64,000 bases of DNA from GCA-2720975 sp964469565 (GTDB taxonomy: Bacteria; Planctomycetota; UBA1135; GCA-002686595), in NCBI GenBank assembly GCA_964469565.1, contig CAYXZD010000004.1, positions 62,001 to 126,000 on the forward strand. The letters run 5' to 3'. Position 1 is the stretch's first letter. Every line of letters begins with the position of its first letter. A program made the position numbers and the translations under genes. The notes under the pieces were generated by a model that worked only from the letters and a program-made list of their open reading frames with translations, ran no database searches and was not told the origin of the DNA. Shown here piece by piece: positions 1 through 9,859 of this stretch.

Positions 1-103
1 CTAAGCTGCGCTCCCAATGGGCTTCCATGCCGTCAACCCTGCGGCCAACGAGGTCGGGGCGCAGTAGCCGTGCGGTGGTCTCCACCTCGGGTAATTCAGG
101 CAT
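1..103 (-). CDS. mutM: Formamidopyrimidine-DNA glycosylase, N-terminal part (cut by window edge)
   Basis: The reverse strand from 103 encodes 34 residues beginning MPELPEVETTARLLRPDL, followed by VGRRVDG. This is the signature N-terminus of Fpg/MutM: Pro-2 is the Schiff-base nucleophile after Met removal and Glu-3 is the catalytic acid. The family excises 8-oxoguanine and other oxidised purines and then cleaves the strand. The gene leaves the window at base 1, so the H2TH and zinc-finger domains cannot be seen. It is divergent from the lipoprotein gene that starts at 180, with 76 bases between them for both promoters. The Nei family shares PELPEVE-like starts, but PELPEVET with a downstream LVG favours Fpg. 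Confidence 0.85.
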   Translation of the reverse strand, partial: MPELPEVETTARLLRPDLVGRRVDGMEAHWERSL

Positions 104-179
104 GGGCACGAGGATACCTTGGGACACACAAAGTAGATAACTGTTGGTGTGAGCCGACGGGTTCTTGTATTTGTGGGTC

Positions 180-581
180 ATGTCGATTGCCCCCAAACTC
201 GTGCTTGGAGTCTCGCTGATTCTGGCCGTTCCCACCTGGCACTCCTGCAGCGGCCCCGGATCCTCTCAGGCATCCGTGCAATCGCGGCGCAGCCGCGGGA
301 GCGTGCTCTCCTACCCCCCGGCCATGGTCTGGTCCCACGCTTTCCACATCATGAATGCCAGGGCCAGCGAGCTGCAGACCCTATCCGACGGGCAAGCCTG
401 CAGGGGCCAGGTGAGCGGGGGGCAGGTCGACTTGAGTGTGGAGCCCTACGACTCCGCTGGGCAAAAGGCCATTCTGCGCGTGACTGCAGAGCGGGGAGGC
501 CGCGAGGACGCTAGCCTCGCTGAAGACATTCTCTTGCAGATCCAGCAATCCCTCCTGAGCGAGTCCATGCACAGACGCTAG
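180..581 (+). CDS. Small putative lipoprotein, unknown function
   Basis: The 133-aa protein begins with a short positively charged end and a hydrophobic stretch (PKLVLGVSLILAVPT) ending near HSC at about residue 22. That cysteine could be a lipidation site, although the lipobox is poor. The remainder is a compact soluble domain with pattern VWSHAFHIMNARA, then DLSVEPYD, then AILRVTAE. This arrangement resembles small DUF3568-type lipoproteins, but I cannot confirm that. The ATG at 180 is preferred over the TTG at 165 because it puts the basic residues directly before the hydrophobic core. It is followed after 13 bases by the phosphodiesterase gene, so the two are probably co-transcribed. Confidence 0.6.
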   Translation: MSIAPKLVLGVSLILAVPTWHSCSGPGSSQASVQSRRSRGSVLSYPPAMVWSHAFHIMNARASELQTLSDGQACRGQVSGGQVDLSVEPYDSAGQKAILRVTAERGGREDASLAEDILLQIQQSLLSESMHRR

Positions 582-594
582 ACTGGCCCGGACT

Positions 595-1995
595 GTGGCC
601 AAACTCCTCGCCATCATCGCCGTGGGCCTCACGCCCCGGCAAATCACCAGCCAGACCCCCCACCTCTTGGCCCTGAGCCGACGCGGGTCCATGGCCCCCA
701 TGCAAGGCATCTTGCCTGGCGTGACGCTAAGCGCCCAGGCCACTCTGTTGACCGGAACCCTGCCGTCCCAGCACGGTGCCGTGGGCAACGGTTGGATGGA
801 TCCTGATGCGCGTGAGGTTGCCCTTTGGCGCCAACCCAACGGACTGGTGCAAGGCGAAAAGGTCTATGAAGCGGCGCGACGCCGAAACCCAGCCTTCACA
901 TGCGCCAAGCTCTTCTGGTGGTGGAACATGGGTGCCGCGGTGGACTGGTCGATTACACCGCGCCCCTACTACCCAGCTGATGGACGCAAGATCCCAGCGG
1001 TCTACTCTGCCCCCCCCGAATTCGGCGCCGATCTGGAATCCCGCTTCGGCGCATTTCCTTTTTTTGACTTTTGGGGCCCCAAAGCCGGGCTACCGTCGAG
1101 CCAGTGGATCGCGCAAGCCACCTGCAAGACCCTCGAAGACCCAGCACCCGATCTCACCCTCGCGTATCTTCCCCATCTAGATTACAGCCACCAGCGGCAT
1201 GGCCCCGACCACCCCACCTCGCAGCAAGCGTTAGCCGAACTCGATGGACTCATAGGAGGACTCGTCGATGCCGCCGATGCGGCCGGGGCACAAACCCTGG
1301 TGATCAGCGAGTACGGCATCCAAAACGTCGACAAGCCAGTGCACATCAATCGCGCACTGCGGCAAGCCGGACTGCTGAAAGTGCGCAAGACACCCACAGG
1401 GGATGTGCTCGACACATTTGCCAGCCGCGCCTTTGCCGTGAGCGATCATCAACTGGCCCATGTGTACTGTCAGGACCCAAGTGCTCAGGCCGGTGCGCGG
1501 GAAGTCTTGGAGCAGCTAGACGGAGTGGACCAAGTCCTTGGGCAGCCTGAACAAACCGAAGTGGGTCTAGCCCACGCGCGAAGTGGGCAATGGGTCGCTG
1601 TCGCATCCAGTGGAGCGTGGTTCACTTATTATTATTGGGATGCGGTCAGCGACGAACCCGATTTTGCACGCAGCGTCGACATCCACCGCAAACCCGGTTA
1701 CGACCCCTGCGAGATGTTCCTCGACCCGACCCTTGCCCTGCCCAAGCTCAAGGTTGCCGGCTATCTCGCTCGAAAGAAACTAGGCATGCGCGGGCTCCTG
1801 AATGTCATCCCCCTAGACGCCAATCTTGTCCGCGGTTCCCATGGGCGACTCGTCGAAGACGCCCTCGACGGACCTGTCTATTTGTCGAGTGCCGGTTGGA
1901 GCGAGCTCAATCCCGAACCTGTAGGCCCAGCCGGAAGAATAGAAATGACTTCGGTCAAAGGGCGCATGCTCGCCGCGCTTACGGGCAGAGTCTGA
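595..1995 (+). CDS. Alkaline phosphatase superfamily protein (type I phosphodiesterase/nucleotide pyrophosphatase type)
   Basis: The 466-aa protein belongs to the alkaline phosphatase superfamily. An N-terminal strand (LLAIIAVGLTP) leads to the nucleophile region LSAQATLLTGTLPSQHGAVG, which matches the threonine nucleophile and TG-x-P-x-x-HG pattern of nucleotide pyrophosphatases. Metal-ligand motifs follow: HLDYSHQRHGP, ISEYG and SDHQLAHV. No signal peptide is visible, so a cytoplasmic phosphodiesterase is likely; the substrate is unknown. The start is GTG at 595, 13 bases after the lipoprotein stop. The 3' end converges on the gene ending at 2044. Relatives in other bacteria are annotated only generally, so the family call is firm and the reaction is not. 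Confidence 0.8.
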   Translation: MAKLLAIIAVGLTPRQITSQTPHLLALSRRGSMAPMQGILPGVTLSAQATLLTGTLPSQHGAVGNGWMDPDAREVALWRQPNGLVQGEKVYEAARRRNPAFTCAKLFWWWNMGAAVDWSITPRPYYPADGRKIPAVYSAPPEFGADLESRFGAFPFFDFWGPKAGLPSSQWIAQATCKTLEDPAPDLTLAYLPHLDYSHQRHGPDHPTSQQALAELDGLIGGLVDAADAAGAQTLVISEYGIQNVDKPVHINRALRQAGLLKVRKTPTGDVLDTFASRAFAVSDHQLAHVYCQDPSAQAGAREVLEQLDGVDQVLGQPEQTEVGLAHARSGQWVAVASSGAWFTYYYWDAVSDEPDFARSVDIHRKPGYDPCEMFLDPTLALPKLKVAGYLARKKLGMRGLLNVIPLDANLVRGSHGRLVEDALDGPVYLSSAGWSELNPEPVGPAGRIEMTSVKGRMLAALTGRV

Positions 1996-2043
1996 GCACC
2001 GAGAGGATCGGCTCCTGCTCTAAACAGTACAGCGCTGCGGCCC

Positions 2044-2553
2044 CTATTGGGACGCCTGCAGCCAAGCCAGCTGTGCGCCGCCACCAGGATCGTCAACAAC
2101 CCCTTCGATCAACATTCCCGCGAGGCGTTGGTCTTGATCGAGCGCCAACCAAATGTCGCTGGTACCGATGCGGCCCCACAACTCTTGTTCGCGACCGCAA
2201 AAACGCACCTGAACCGTTCCCGCTGTTGCGTCAAAAGCACACTCAACCTCCAACTCAGGCTCGACCTCCACCTCAGCAAAGTTGGCTACTCGAACCTGCT
2301 CGGGCCGTCGAAGCGGCGGGGTCAATTCCTGACTACAACCGGATAGGTGGAAGGACAGGTGCACTACGTGTTCCTCATCATCTAAAGAGAGCACGATACT
2401 CGCATCTTTCCCCAGCTCAACCGAGACTCCGCCGCTCGCAGGGCGGTTGGAAACGATTTCGACCACTCCACCAGTCCCACTCGCTTGAGGGTCGAAAAAG
2501 GTGCGGAGAGAATCCTCCGCCGACCAATACGCCTGCAGTGTTTGGGGGCTCAT
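2044..2553 (-). CDS. Unknown protein translationally coupled to gcvP
   Basis: This 169-aa acidic protein has no signal peptide, membrane segment or motif that I recognise. Its ATG at 2553 overlaps the gcvP stop by four bases (ATGA), so it is probably translated by coupling after gcvP. The sequence is rich in alternating hydrophobic and acidic residues (VVEIVSN, VHLSFHLSG, EVEVEPELEVEC), which suggests a mostly beta-strand fold. It could be a modifier of glycine metabolism, but only the gene order supports that. The downstream neighbour is the convergent phosphodiesterase. Confidence 0.6.
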   Translation of the reverse strand: MSPQTLQAYWSAEDSLRTFFDPQASGTGGVVEIVSNRPASGGVSVELGKDASIVLSLDDEEHVVHLSFHLSGCSQELTPPLRRPEQVRVANFAEVEVEPELEVECAFDATAGTVQVRFCGREQELWGRIGTSDIWLALDQDQRLAGMLIEGVVDDPGGGAQLAWLQASQ

Positions 2554-5447
2554 GCGCTCGTTCCTACCAGATCAGACCCCTGCAACGCCAGTTCTTCTAC
2601 GCTAGAGCAAGTACAGATGAGGTTCTTGTCCCCGAATCCATTGTCGATTCGGCCCACATGAGGCCAAAACTTCTGATTACGCGACCAGGGGGCAGGCCAC
2701 ACGGCGCGTTCACGGCTATAGGCATGCTCCCAAGAATCTGCAGTGGCCACCGCCATCGTATGTGGAGCGTTTTTCAGGGGGTTGTCCTTGCGGTCAAGGT
2801 GTCCAGCCTCGATGTCAGCGATCTCAGCCCGAATCAGAATCAGTGCATCGCACAGTCGATCGATTTCGTGCAGGGGTTCGGACTCGGTGGGCTCGATCAT
2901 CAACGTTCCGACCACGGGAAAGGAAAGGGTAGGAGCGTGGAAACCGTAGTCCATCAGCCGCTTGGCTACGTCCTCAGCCACCACACCCGCACTCTTTTCG
3001 AACGACCGTAGGTCGAGAATGAACTCATGGCCAACCCGTCCGCGTGCTCCTTTGAACACCACATCAAAATGTTCACCGAGACGCGAAGCCATGTAGTTTG
3101 CGCTCAAGATTGCCATCTGGGTGGCGAGCTTGAGGCCCGCTGCACCCATGAGGCGAATGTACATCCACGAGATGGGCAGGACTCCTGCGCTCCCCCACGG
3201 GGCAGCAGAAACCGCACCAATCCCCTCGCTCCCGCCACAATCAACAACGGGGTTGGAGGGCAAGAATGGAGTCAAGTGATCCGCCACACCAATGGGGCCG
3301 ACTCCGGGCCCCCCACCGCCGTGCGGGATGGCAAAAGTTTTGTGCAGATTCAAATGACAGACATCAGCGCCGATGTCACCCGGTCGGCACAATCCCACTT
3401 GGGCATTCATGTTGGCCCCGTCCATGTACACCTGACCTCCGGCTGCGTGGATCATCTCACAGAGTTCGACGACATCCTCTTCAAACACGCCGTGGGTCGA
3501 GGGGTAAGTGATCATGATGGCAGCCAGCTTGTCCGCGTGAGCTTCGACTTGCACAGCCAGATCGGTCATGTCCACGTTGCCATCACTGTCACAAGCAACC
3601 CCCACCACACGCATGCCCGCTAAGACGGCGCTGGCGGGGTTGGTCCCGTGGGCAGAGGTTGGAATCAAGCACACGTCGCGCTGGGCTTCTCCGCGAGCCT
3701 CGTGATAGGCGCGGATCACCAGCATGCCAGCATACTCCCCTTGGGAGCCAGCATTGGGTTGCAGGGAAACAGCATCAAAGCCGGTGATCTCTGCGAGATC
3801 ACTCGCCAAGGTATCGATCAGCTCGGCATAACCTTGCACCTGTTCACTGGGCGCAAAGGGGTGCAAACCGCCAAACTCCGGCCAGGTCACCGGGAGCATT
3901 TGAGCCGTGGCGTTGAGCTTCATTGTGCAGGATCCCAGAGGGATCATGGACGTGGTCAAGGAAAGGTCACGCCGAGAAAGGCGATTCAGATAGCGCAGCA
4001 TCTCGTGCTCACTGCGGTGATTCTGAAACACCGAGCCCGTGAGAAAACTGCTCCGCCTCGCCAGCGCATCGGGGAGCGCAGCGGCCTCATTGTCTAGCTC
4101 GGCGTCGAGGTCTCCCCCTTCTGAATTCGTCAGCACTGCAAACAGGGAGCGCAAATCATCGAGTTCGGTGGTCTCGTCCAATGAAATCCCCACCGTGGAC
4201 TCATCGATCCTGCGCAGATTCATGCCAGCAGAGTGGGCCCGATCATGAACGTCAGCAGCATTCTTGGCCGCCAAATGGATTTTCAAGGTATCGAAGACCT
4301 CTCCGGGCTGCACTTCGTGCCCCGCGTCAACAAGAGCCGCCCGCAGGGCCAGGGTCCGGCGACGCACTTGGGTAGCGATGCGCACGAGCCCCTCTGGACC
4401 ATGATACGTCGCATACATGCCGGCCATGATGGCCAGCAGAACTTGGGCGGTGCAGATGTTGCTCGTGGCCTTGTCCCTGCGAATGTGCTGCTCTCGCGTC
4501 TGCAGAGCCATGCGTAGGGCAGGATTCCCTTGGGCGTCCCGGGAAACACCAATCACACGGCCAGGGATTTGGCGCTTGAACTTATCGCGCGTGGCGAGGA
4601 ATGCCGCGTGGGGTCCGCCGTAGCCAAGGGGAACCCCGAACCGCTGGGTGTTACCAACAGCCACGTCCGCTCCGAATTCCCCCGGAGGGCGCAGGAGAGT
4701 CTGCGCGAGTAGATCAGTCGCCACGACGAGCAATGCACCTTCCGCGTGCACCCTTTCAGCCAGGGCATCCTGCTCAGAAACGACCCCATAGGTATCGGGA
4801 TACTGGACCAAGACAGCACAGCACTCAGAGAAATCGCTGCCTTCTGGGTTGCCCACCCGAACCTCGATGTTGAGCGCAGCTGCCCGAGTAGAAACCACGG
4901 CAATCGTCTGTGGATGACAGGTCTCGGCAACAAAAAACACGGATCGTTTCTTTCGGCCAGCAGCCCAGCACATGTTCATGGCCTCCGCCGCAGCCGTTCC
5001 CTCGTCTAAGAGAGAAGCATTCGCCATGGGCAGGCCCGTGAGATCGGCCACCATCGTCTGGAAGTTGAGCAACGCCTCCAACCGGCCCTGGCTGATCTCG
5101 GCTTGGTAAGGCGTGTATTGGGTATACCAATTGGGGTCCTCGAGCACATTGCGCTGAATCACCGCTGGCGTGTGACAAGGGGAATAGCCCATGCCGATGT
5201 AGTTCTTGAATACTCTGTTCTTGCGCGCGATCCCCGCGAATTCAGCGAGTAAGCTGGGCTCGCTGCGCGGCGGACCGAGTTGCAATTCTCCCTTGAGGCG
5301 AATTGAACTGGGCACGGTTTGGTCCACTAGTTCATCGACACTAGCCACACCCACCCGATCCAGCATGGCCTGTACGTCCTCGGCACGATGGGCAATGTGG
5401 CGCGGGACAAATGAATCTGAGGGGATGCTCGACGGGGAGTCAGTCAC
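2550..5447 (-). CDS. gcvP: Glycine dehydrogenase (decarboxylating), full-length P protein
   Basis: The 965-aa protein is a complete single-chain P protein, equivalent to the fused two-subunit type. It decarboxylates glycine with pyridoxal phosphate and passes the aminomethyl group to the lipoyl arm of the H protein. The N-terminal half starts FVPRHIAHRAEDVQAML and contains NFQTMVADLTGLPMANASLL. The C-terminal half has LGSCTMKLNAT, QPNAGSQGEYAG and the PLP site LNLHKTFAIPHGGGGPG, where the binding lysine is residue 703. The T and H partners lie about 29 kb away. No glycine riboswitch motif is present in the 134 bases upstream. The start at 5447 fits the family length. Confidence 0.97.
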   Translation of the reverse strand: MTDSPSSIPSDSFVPRHIAHRAEDVQAMLDRVGVASVDELVDQTVPSSIRLKGELQLGPPRSEPSLLAEFAGIARKNRVFKNYIGMGYSPCHTPAVIQRNVLEDPNWYTQYTPYQAEISQGRLEALLNFQTMVADLTGLPMANASLLDEGTAAAEAMNMCWAAGRKKRSVFFVAETCHPQTIAVVSTRAAALNIEVRVGNPEGSDFSECCAVLVQYPDTYGVVSEQDALAERVHAEGALLVVATDLLAQTLLRPPGEFGADVAVGNTQRFGVPLGYGGPHAAFLATRDKFKRQIPGRVIGVSRDAQGNPALRMALQTREQHIRRDKATSNICTAQVLLAIMAGMYATYHGPEGLVRIATQVRRRTLALRAALVDAGHEVQPGEVFDTLKIHLAAKNAADVHDRAHSAGMNLRRIDESTVGISLDETTELDDLRSLFAVLTNSEGGDLDAELDNEAAALPDALARRSSFLTGSVFQNHRSEHEMLRYLNRLSRRDLSLTTSMIPLGSCTMKLNATAQMLPVTWPEFGGLHPFAPSEQVQGYAELIDTLASDLAEITGFDAVSLQPNAGSQGEYAGMLVIRAYHEARGEAQRDVCLIPTSAHGTNPASAVLAGMRVVGVACDSDGNVDMTDLAVQVEAHADKLAAIMITYPSTHGVFEEDVVELCEMIHAAGGQVYMDGANMNAQVGLCRPGDIGADVCHLNLHKTFAIPHGGGGPGVGPIGVADHLTPFLPSNPVVDCGGSEGIGAVSAAPWGSAGVLPISWMYIRLMGAAGLKLATQMAILSANYMASRLGEHFDVVFKGARGRVGHEFILDLRSFEKSAGVVAEDVAKRLMDYGFHAPTLSFPVVGTLMIEPTESEPLHEIDRLCDALILIRAEIADIEAGHLDRKDNPLKNAPHTMAVATADSWEHAYSRERAVWPAPWSRNQKFWPHVGRIDNGFGDKNLICTCSSVEELALQGSDLVGTSA

Positions 5448-5580
5448 GGGCTTTTGGGCAGGGGGCCGAATTCGAAGTGATAGGGAGAAGGGGGCAGTCT
5501 AACTCCTCGGGATGAGCCCTGTCAGTCGCACCTTGGCGAAACCCCCCAGCACAGATCATGCGAAGTTGGCATGCCCCTCA

Positions 5581-8500
5581 TCAGCTCCTAGGGGCCTCCC
5601 CCTCAGCCTTTGCCCGGAACATTCCGTAGTATGCCGTGGGAATGACGACCAGCGTGAATGCGGTCGAAGCCACGAGGCCAAAGATCAGCGCCCAGGCTAG
5701 CCCGGAGAATATCGGGTCGAGGGTGATCGGAACTGCCCCGAGAGCCGTCGTGGCAGCCGTCAGCAAGATTGGGCGCATGCGCACCTTTCCAGATTCCAGC
5801 ACGGCAACCTCAAGAGGCGTCCCGTTGCCCACGGCATTCTGGATGAACTCAATGAGCACAATGGCATTGCGCACAACAATGCCGCCGAGGGCAATCATGC
5901 CGATCATGGCAGTTGCCGTGAAGAACACGGGGGTGGCATAGCCCCCCACGGGACGATTGACGAACAGGTTGAGCAACCAGAACCCCGGCAGAATGCCAAT
6001 CGCCGTCAGGGGAATGGCCGACATGATGAGCATGGGCATCACCAGGCTCGCCGTTTGGATGACGAGCAAGATGAATATGCCAATCATCGCCGCGCCAAAC
6101 GCAAGGCCGAGGTCACGGAACACCCGCAGGGTGACTTCCCATTCGCCTTCACCGCCCCAATCGAGGGTGGCACCTCCGGGCATGGGAGTTTGGGCCAATT
6201 CGGGTTGCATGGCGAGAATCGCCTCTGCCGGAGCGCGTCCAGCCATCTCGCCGCGCACAAACACCACCCTCTCCAGGTTTTTGTGGAAGATCGATGCAGG
6301 GGTCGAGTGTGTTTCGAAGGTACCCAATTCGCCAAGCTCGACACTGCGGCCCAACTGGCCCTTGACCTCAATGGAGCGTAATCGTTCGAGGTGGGTTCGA
6401 TCAGCCTGGGCCAATTGAATGCGAATCGGGAGGGGCTGGCGTTCAAAATCCCCATGCACAGTCCCAGCGACTCGACCCTCAAGTGCCATGCCGAGTGTCG
6501 CTGTCACCGCCGGGCTGTCGATTCCGTGCAGTGCAGCCTTCTCTTTGTCGAGCATGAATACCCTATGGGTGCGTGGTGCATCGATACTCGTATCCAAGTC
6601 AACAAGTCCGGGCTCACGCGCCATTCGGTCGTGTACAACCCCGGCAGCCTGGATTAACTCTGCATAGTCGGACTCGGGGGGCCCATTGACCTCCACCACA
6701 ACACTGGCCAGGACTGGTGGACCTGGTGGCGACTCCACGAGATTGAGGATGGCGCCATGCTGGGTGGCGATATCCCTCAGTGAATCACGCACGCGCAGGC
6801 CAATGTCGTGGCTCTGCATTTGCCGCTGGTCCTTATGGGCCAGATTGACCCGAATGTCGGCTAGGTGTGGCTCACTGCGAAAAAAGTAATGTCGCACCAA
6901 TCCATTGAAATCGATGGGACCGTGGGTCCCGGTAAAAGTCTGAAAACTCGTCACCTCGGCAACCGTAGCCAACTCAGCCTCAAGGTCGCGCATAAGCGCA
7001 TCCGTGTTTTCTAGAGCAGTCCCCTCTGGCATGTCCACCACTAGGAGGAGCTCATCCTTGTTGGCAAAGGGGAGGATCTTCATGGGGACTCGCCCCGTCA
7101 AGGCGAGCAGCCCAGAGCCCCCTAGAAGCAACAGAATCAGTGCCAGTAACCCCCAGCGCCGCCGGTGCGATCCAAGCAAACGACCCATCGCGCGGCTGTA
7201 CACGCGATGAAGCCAGGGCTCCTTGGCGGGTTGTTGCTTCCCTTTGGCCGCCGGGGTCGGAGCGTGCCCACCATCGAGGCCCTTCCTTCGCAAGAGCTTA
7301 TACGCTGCCCATGGGACGACACTGAGTGACGCAAGCGTTGAGAAAACCACCGTCAAGGGAACGGTGCCCGCCATGGGTTCCATGTACGGGCCCATCATGC
7401 CTGTAATGAAGAACATCGGCAGGAAGGAGACGATTACTGTCAGGGTCGACATGATCACGGGTGGCAACACCTCGCCCACCGCGTCCAAAGTCGCCTCTCG
7501 CCCACTGCGAAGTTTCTGCAGAATGTGGCGCTGAATGTTATCCACGTTCGTGATGGGATCATCCACCACCAGGCCAAGGGTCAGAATCAGGGCAAACAGG
7601 GTCACCCGGTTTATGGTGTAGCCCATCAACATGTTCATGAACAAGGCGAGGGAGAAGCTCACCGGTACAGCGAGGGCCACGATGAGGCCTTCGCGCCAGC
7701 CCAAGGTGAACATCAAGAGGCCAACCACCGACACCATTGCGAAGAGTAAAGAACTCAGCAACTCGTCGACCTTTTGGTCAGCCGTGGCCCCGTTGTCACG
7801 GGTGAGGCGCACTTGAACGCCCGCGGGCAGAATTCCCTTCTTCAGCGCGTCCATGCGTGCGCGAATAGCTGCAGCCACCGACACGGCATTGGTGCCCTTC
7901 TTCTTGGAAACTGCCAGGCTGATCGATGAGAAGGACGCGCCGGCAGGGTGCTCCCCGTCGGCTGGGCCAAAGCCGATGCGCGTGTAGTTTTCAACCTCAG
8001 CCGGTTCGGCACCGACACGGGCCACATCCCCCACAAGCACCGGGACTCCCTCGGCCACCGCGACCACAAGGGCCTTCACATCCGCAGCCTCTCGGAGGGT
8101 AGGACCACTGAGAACCGTAGTCTGGATACCACCACGAGTCAGCGACCCGGCAGTCGCCGATGTATCCGCCTTGGATATCGTCCCCAACAACTCAGGCAGG
8201 GTCAGCCCATGAGCGGCCAGCGCATCCAAGTCAGGGGTCACGCGCACCTGCGCCGGTCGCCCACCCACGATGCGGGTGCGCGAGACATCCTCTACGCGAT
8301 CGAGATGAACGCGCAGCTCTTCACCGATTCTGCGCAGATCAGCATCATCGTAGCGATCCGAGTAAAGCGCAAATGTGACGATCGGTACGTCATCGATCTC
8401 CACAGGTTGAACGAGCCAGCCCTTCACCAGGGAACTCGCCTGACCCATCTCCAGGGCCACGCGGCTTTGAATCTTGGTGAGTGAATCCTCGCGGTCCTCG

Positions 8501-8796
8501 CCAACAAAAAAGCGCACAGTCACCACACTGCGATCCCGTTGGGAAATCGAGTAAACGTGCTCAACTCCATCGATTTGCCACATCGCCCTCTCCAGCGGGG
8601 TGGTGACGAGCTGCTCGATTTCAGCGGCACTGGCTCCGGGGGCCTGCACGTAGATGTCCGCTACGGGTACGACAATCTGAGGTTCTTCCTCACGTGGAGT
8701 CAGCAGAATCGAGGCGAGGCCCAGCAACAGGGCCACTACGCCCAAGAGAACGGCGAGGTGACCACCGAGGAAGGTTTCGACTATGCGCTTGATCAT
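5581..8796 (-). CDS. RND-family efflux pump, inner-membrane permease (AcrB-like)
   Basis: The 1071-aa protein is a full-length RND permease with the two-repeat layout: one N-terminal helix, a large periplasmic loop, five or six helices, a second loop and a second helix bundle. The start MIKRIVETFLGGHLAVLLGV and the pore region GASAAEIEQLVTTPLERAMW are typical. The helix-4 proton relay reads GLVVDDPITNVDN, so both aspartates are present but the usual A-I-x-V-V-E-N is changed. This looks closer to the drug/HAE-like permeases than to the metal pumps. It is the last gene of an outer-membrane, adaptor, pump operon, three bases after the adaptor stop. The exported substrate cannot be read from sequence. 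Confidence 0.92.
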   Translation of the reverse strand: MIKRIVETFLGGHLAVLLGVVALLLGLASILLTPREEEPQIVVPVADIYVQAPGASAAEIEQLVTTPLERAMWQIDGVEHVYSISQRDRSVVTVRFFVGEDREDSLTKIQSRVALEMGQASSLVKGWLVQPVEIDDVPIVTFALYSDRYDDADLRRIGEELRVHLDRVEDVSRTRIVGGRPAQVRVTPDLDALAAHGLTLPELLGTISKADTSATAGSLTRGGIQTTVLSGPTLREAADVKALVVAVAEGVPVLVGDVARVGAEPAEVENYTRIGFGPADGEHPAGASFSSISLAVSKKKGTNAVSVAAAIRARMDALKKGILPAGVQVRLTRDNGATADQKVDELLSSLLFAMVSVVGLLMFTLGWREGLIVALAVPVSFSLALFMNMLMGYTINRVTLFALILTLGLVVDDPITNVDNIQRHILQKLRSGREATLDAVGEVLPPVIMSTLTVIVSFLPMFFITGMMGPYMEPMAGTVPLTVVFSTLASLSVVPWAAYKLLRRKGLDGGHAPTPAAKGKQQPAKEPWLHRVYSRAMGRLLGSHRRRWGLLALILLLLGGSGLLALTGRVPMKILPFANKDELLLVVDMPEGTALENTDALMRDLEAELATVAEVTSFQTFTGTHGPIDFNGLVRHYFFRSEPHLADIRVNLAHKDQRQMQSHDIGLRVRDSLRDIATQHGAILNLVESPPGPPVLASVVVEVNGPPESDYAELIQAAGVVHDRMAREPGLVDLDTSIDAPRTHRVFMLDKEKAALHGIDSPAVTATLGMALEGRVAGTVHGDFERQPLPIRIQLAQADRTHLERLRSIEVKGQLGRSVELGELGTFETHSTPASIFHKNLERVVFVRGEMAGRAPAEAILAMQPELAQTPMPGGATLDWGGEGEWEVTLRVFRDLGLAFGAAMIGIFILLVIQTASLVMPMLIMSAIPLTAIGILPGFWLLNLFVNRPVGGYATPVFFTATAMIGMIALGGIVVRNAIVLIEFIQNAVGNGTPLEVAVLESGKVRMRPILLTAATTALGAVPITLDPIFSGLAWALIFGLVASTAFTLVVIPTAYYGMFRAKAEGEAPRS

Positions 8797-8799
8797 GAG

Positions 8800-9855
8800 C
8801 TACCAGCCGATGGTCGACCCTTCCGTCAGACCAGAGAGAATCTCAACGCGGCCACCCTCGATGTCTGAACCCACTCGCACAAATCGGCGGACCCAACCCT
8901 TTGGGGTCGAAACCATGATGTTCTCCAGTTGTCCGATGCGGATCACTGCTTCAGCCGGCACAGCGAGGGTCTCGGCGTGGCCGGCGTGCAAACGCAACTT
9001 GCCATAAAGACCCGGGCGAAGCCCAGAGTGTGCTGGCAAAGCCAGCTTGATGCCCAAGCTGCGAGAAGCCGCATCGGCGTCAGGGTGAATCTCGGTGATG
9101 GCCCCCCGAAGAGTCTGCTGGAGTGACGGGATCTCCACATCCAACTCATCTCCAAGTGCGAGGCTTCCGATCATGCTGGCTCGAATCGCTGTGCTGAATT
9201 CAATCTGGACTCCTCCTCGCACGCGCACCAGCACGCGCCCGGGTGCGGCCAGATCGCCCACATCGACGAGGCGCTCCACGAGGGTCCCCGCACAGGGGCT
9301 AAGCACCCTAGCATCGTCAAGAAATGCGTTGGCCTCATTGAGCGCTTCTTTCGCGAGAGCGAACGCAGCATCCGCCTGATCGCTCGCAGCCCGAGCCGAT
9401 TCCACCTGGGCAAGCGTCGCAGCCTCTCGCTCAAAAAGTCGGTTCACCCTCGCCTCGCTGGTGCTCGCCTGAACGGCGCCAGCCTCGGCCAAGGCCAAGC
9501 CAGCTTGTGCTTGAGCCACACGGGCAGAACTCTTGCGGTCCTCCAATTCAAAAAGCAGCAAACCGGGGGTGACAGCGTCCCCCACGTCTACGTGTGCATG
9601 CAAGACCCGTCCCCCCGACTGGGCAGCCACATCAATGGACTCTGCGGCGACCACCGTTCCGACGGCGTGGTACCACGTGGGAATCTGGACCATTGCGACG
9701 ACAGCCGTGGACTCGGGAGCGAACGAATCTACGGGAACAGCTTGAGAGCCTGGGGCGATGGTGTCGCCCCCAGAGCAAGACAAGGGCACGATTGTCAGGC
9801 CCACGAGAGCCAAGGGGATTGAAATCCACCGATTGAGGTTTTGCATCATGATCAA
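8800..9855 (-). CDS. RND efflux periplasmic adaptor (HlyD/MFP family), lipoprotein
   Basis: The 351-aa protein has a signal peptide ending in IVPLSCSGGD, so it is probably a lipoprotein with the cysteine near residue 27. It shows the membrane-fusion-protein order: a lipoyl-like half motif (IDVAAQSGGRVLHAHVDVGD), a helical hairpin rich in Ala, Glu and Gln, the second lipoyl half (VLSPCAGTLVERLVDVGD), a beta-barrel and a C-terminal domain. It would link the RND pump to the TolC-type channel. It is separated from the upstream channel gene by four bases and from the pump by three, so the three genes form one transcript. Confidence 0.92.
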   Translation of the reverse strand: MIMMQNLNRWISIPLALVGLTIVPLSCSGGDTIAPGSQAVPVDSFAPESTAVVAMVQIPTWYHAVGTVVAAESIDVAAQSGGRVLHAHVDVGDAVTPGLLLFELEDRKSSARVAQAQAGLALAEAGAVQASTSEARVNRLFEREAATLAQVESARAASDQADAAFALAKEALNEANAFLDDARVLSPCAGTLVERLVDVGDLAAPGRVLVRVRGGVQIEFSTAIRASMIGSLALGDELDVEIPSLQQTLRGAITEIHPDADAASRSLGIKLALPAHSGLRPGLYGKLRLHAGHAETLAVPAEAVIRIGQLENIMVSTPKGWVRRFVRVGSDIEGGRVEILSGLTEGSTIGW

Positions 9856-9859
9856 ACAG

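Noticed and set aside
1590..3011. Long forward open frame of 473 codons across the phosphodiesterase end and gcvP
   Set aside because: It lies across two real genes (phosphodiesterase and gcvP on the reverse strand), is Arg- and Pro-rich and has no family features, so it is a shadow.
5447..5581. Riboswitch or terminator before gcvP
   Set aside because: No glycine aptamer motif and no stem with a T run in these 134 bases.
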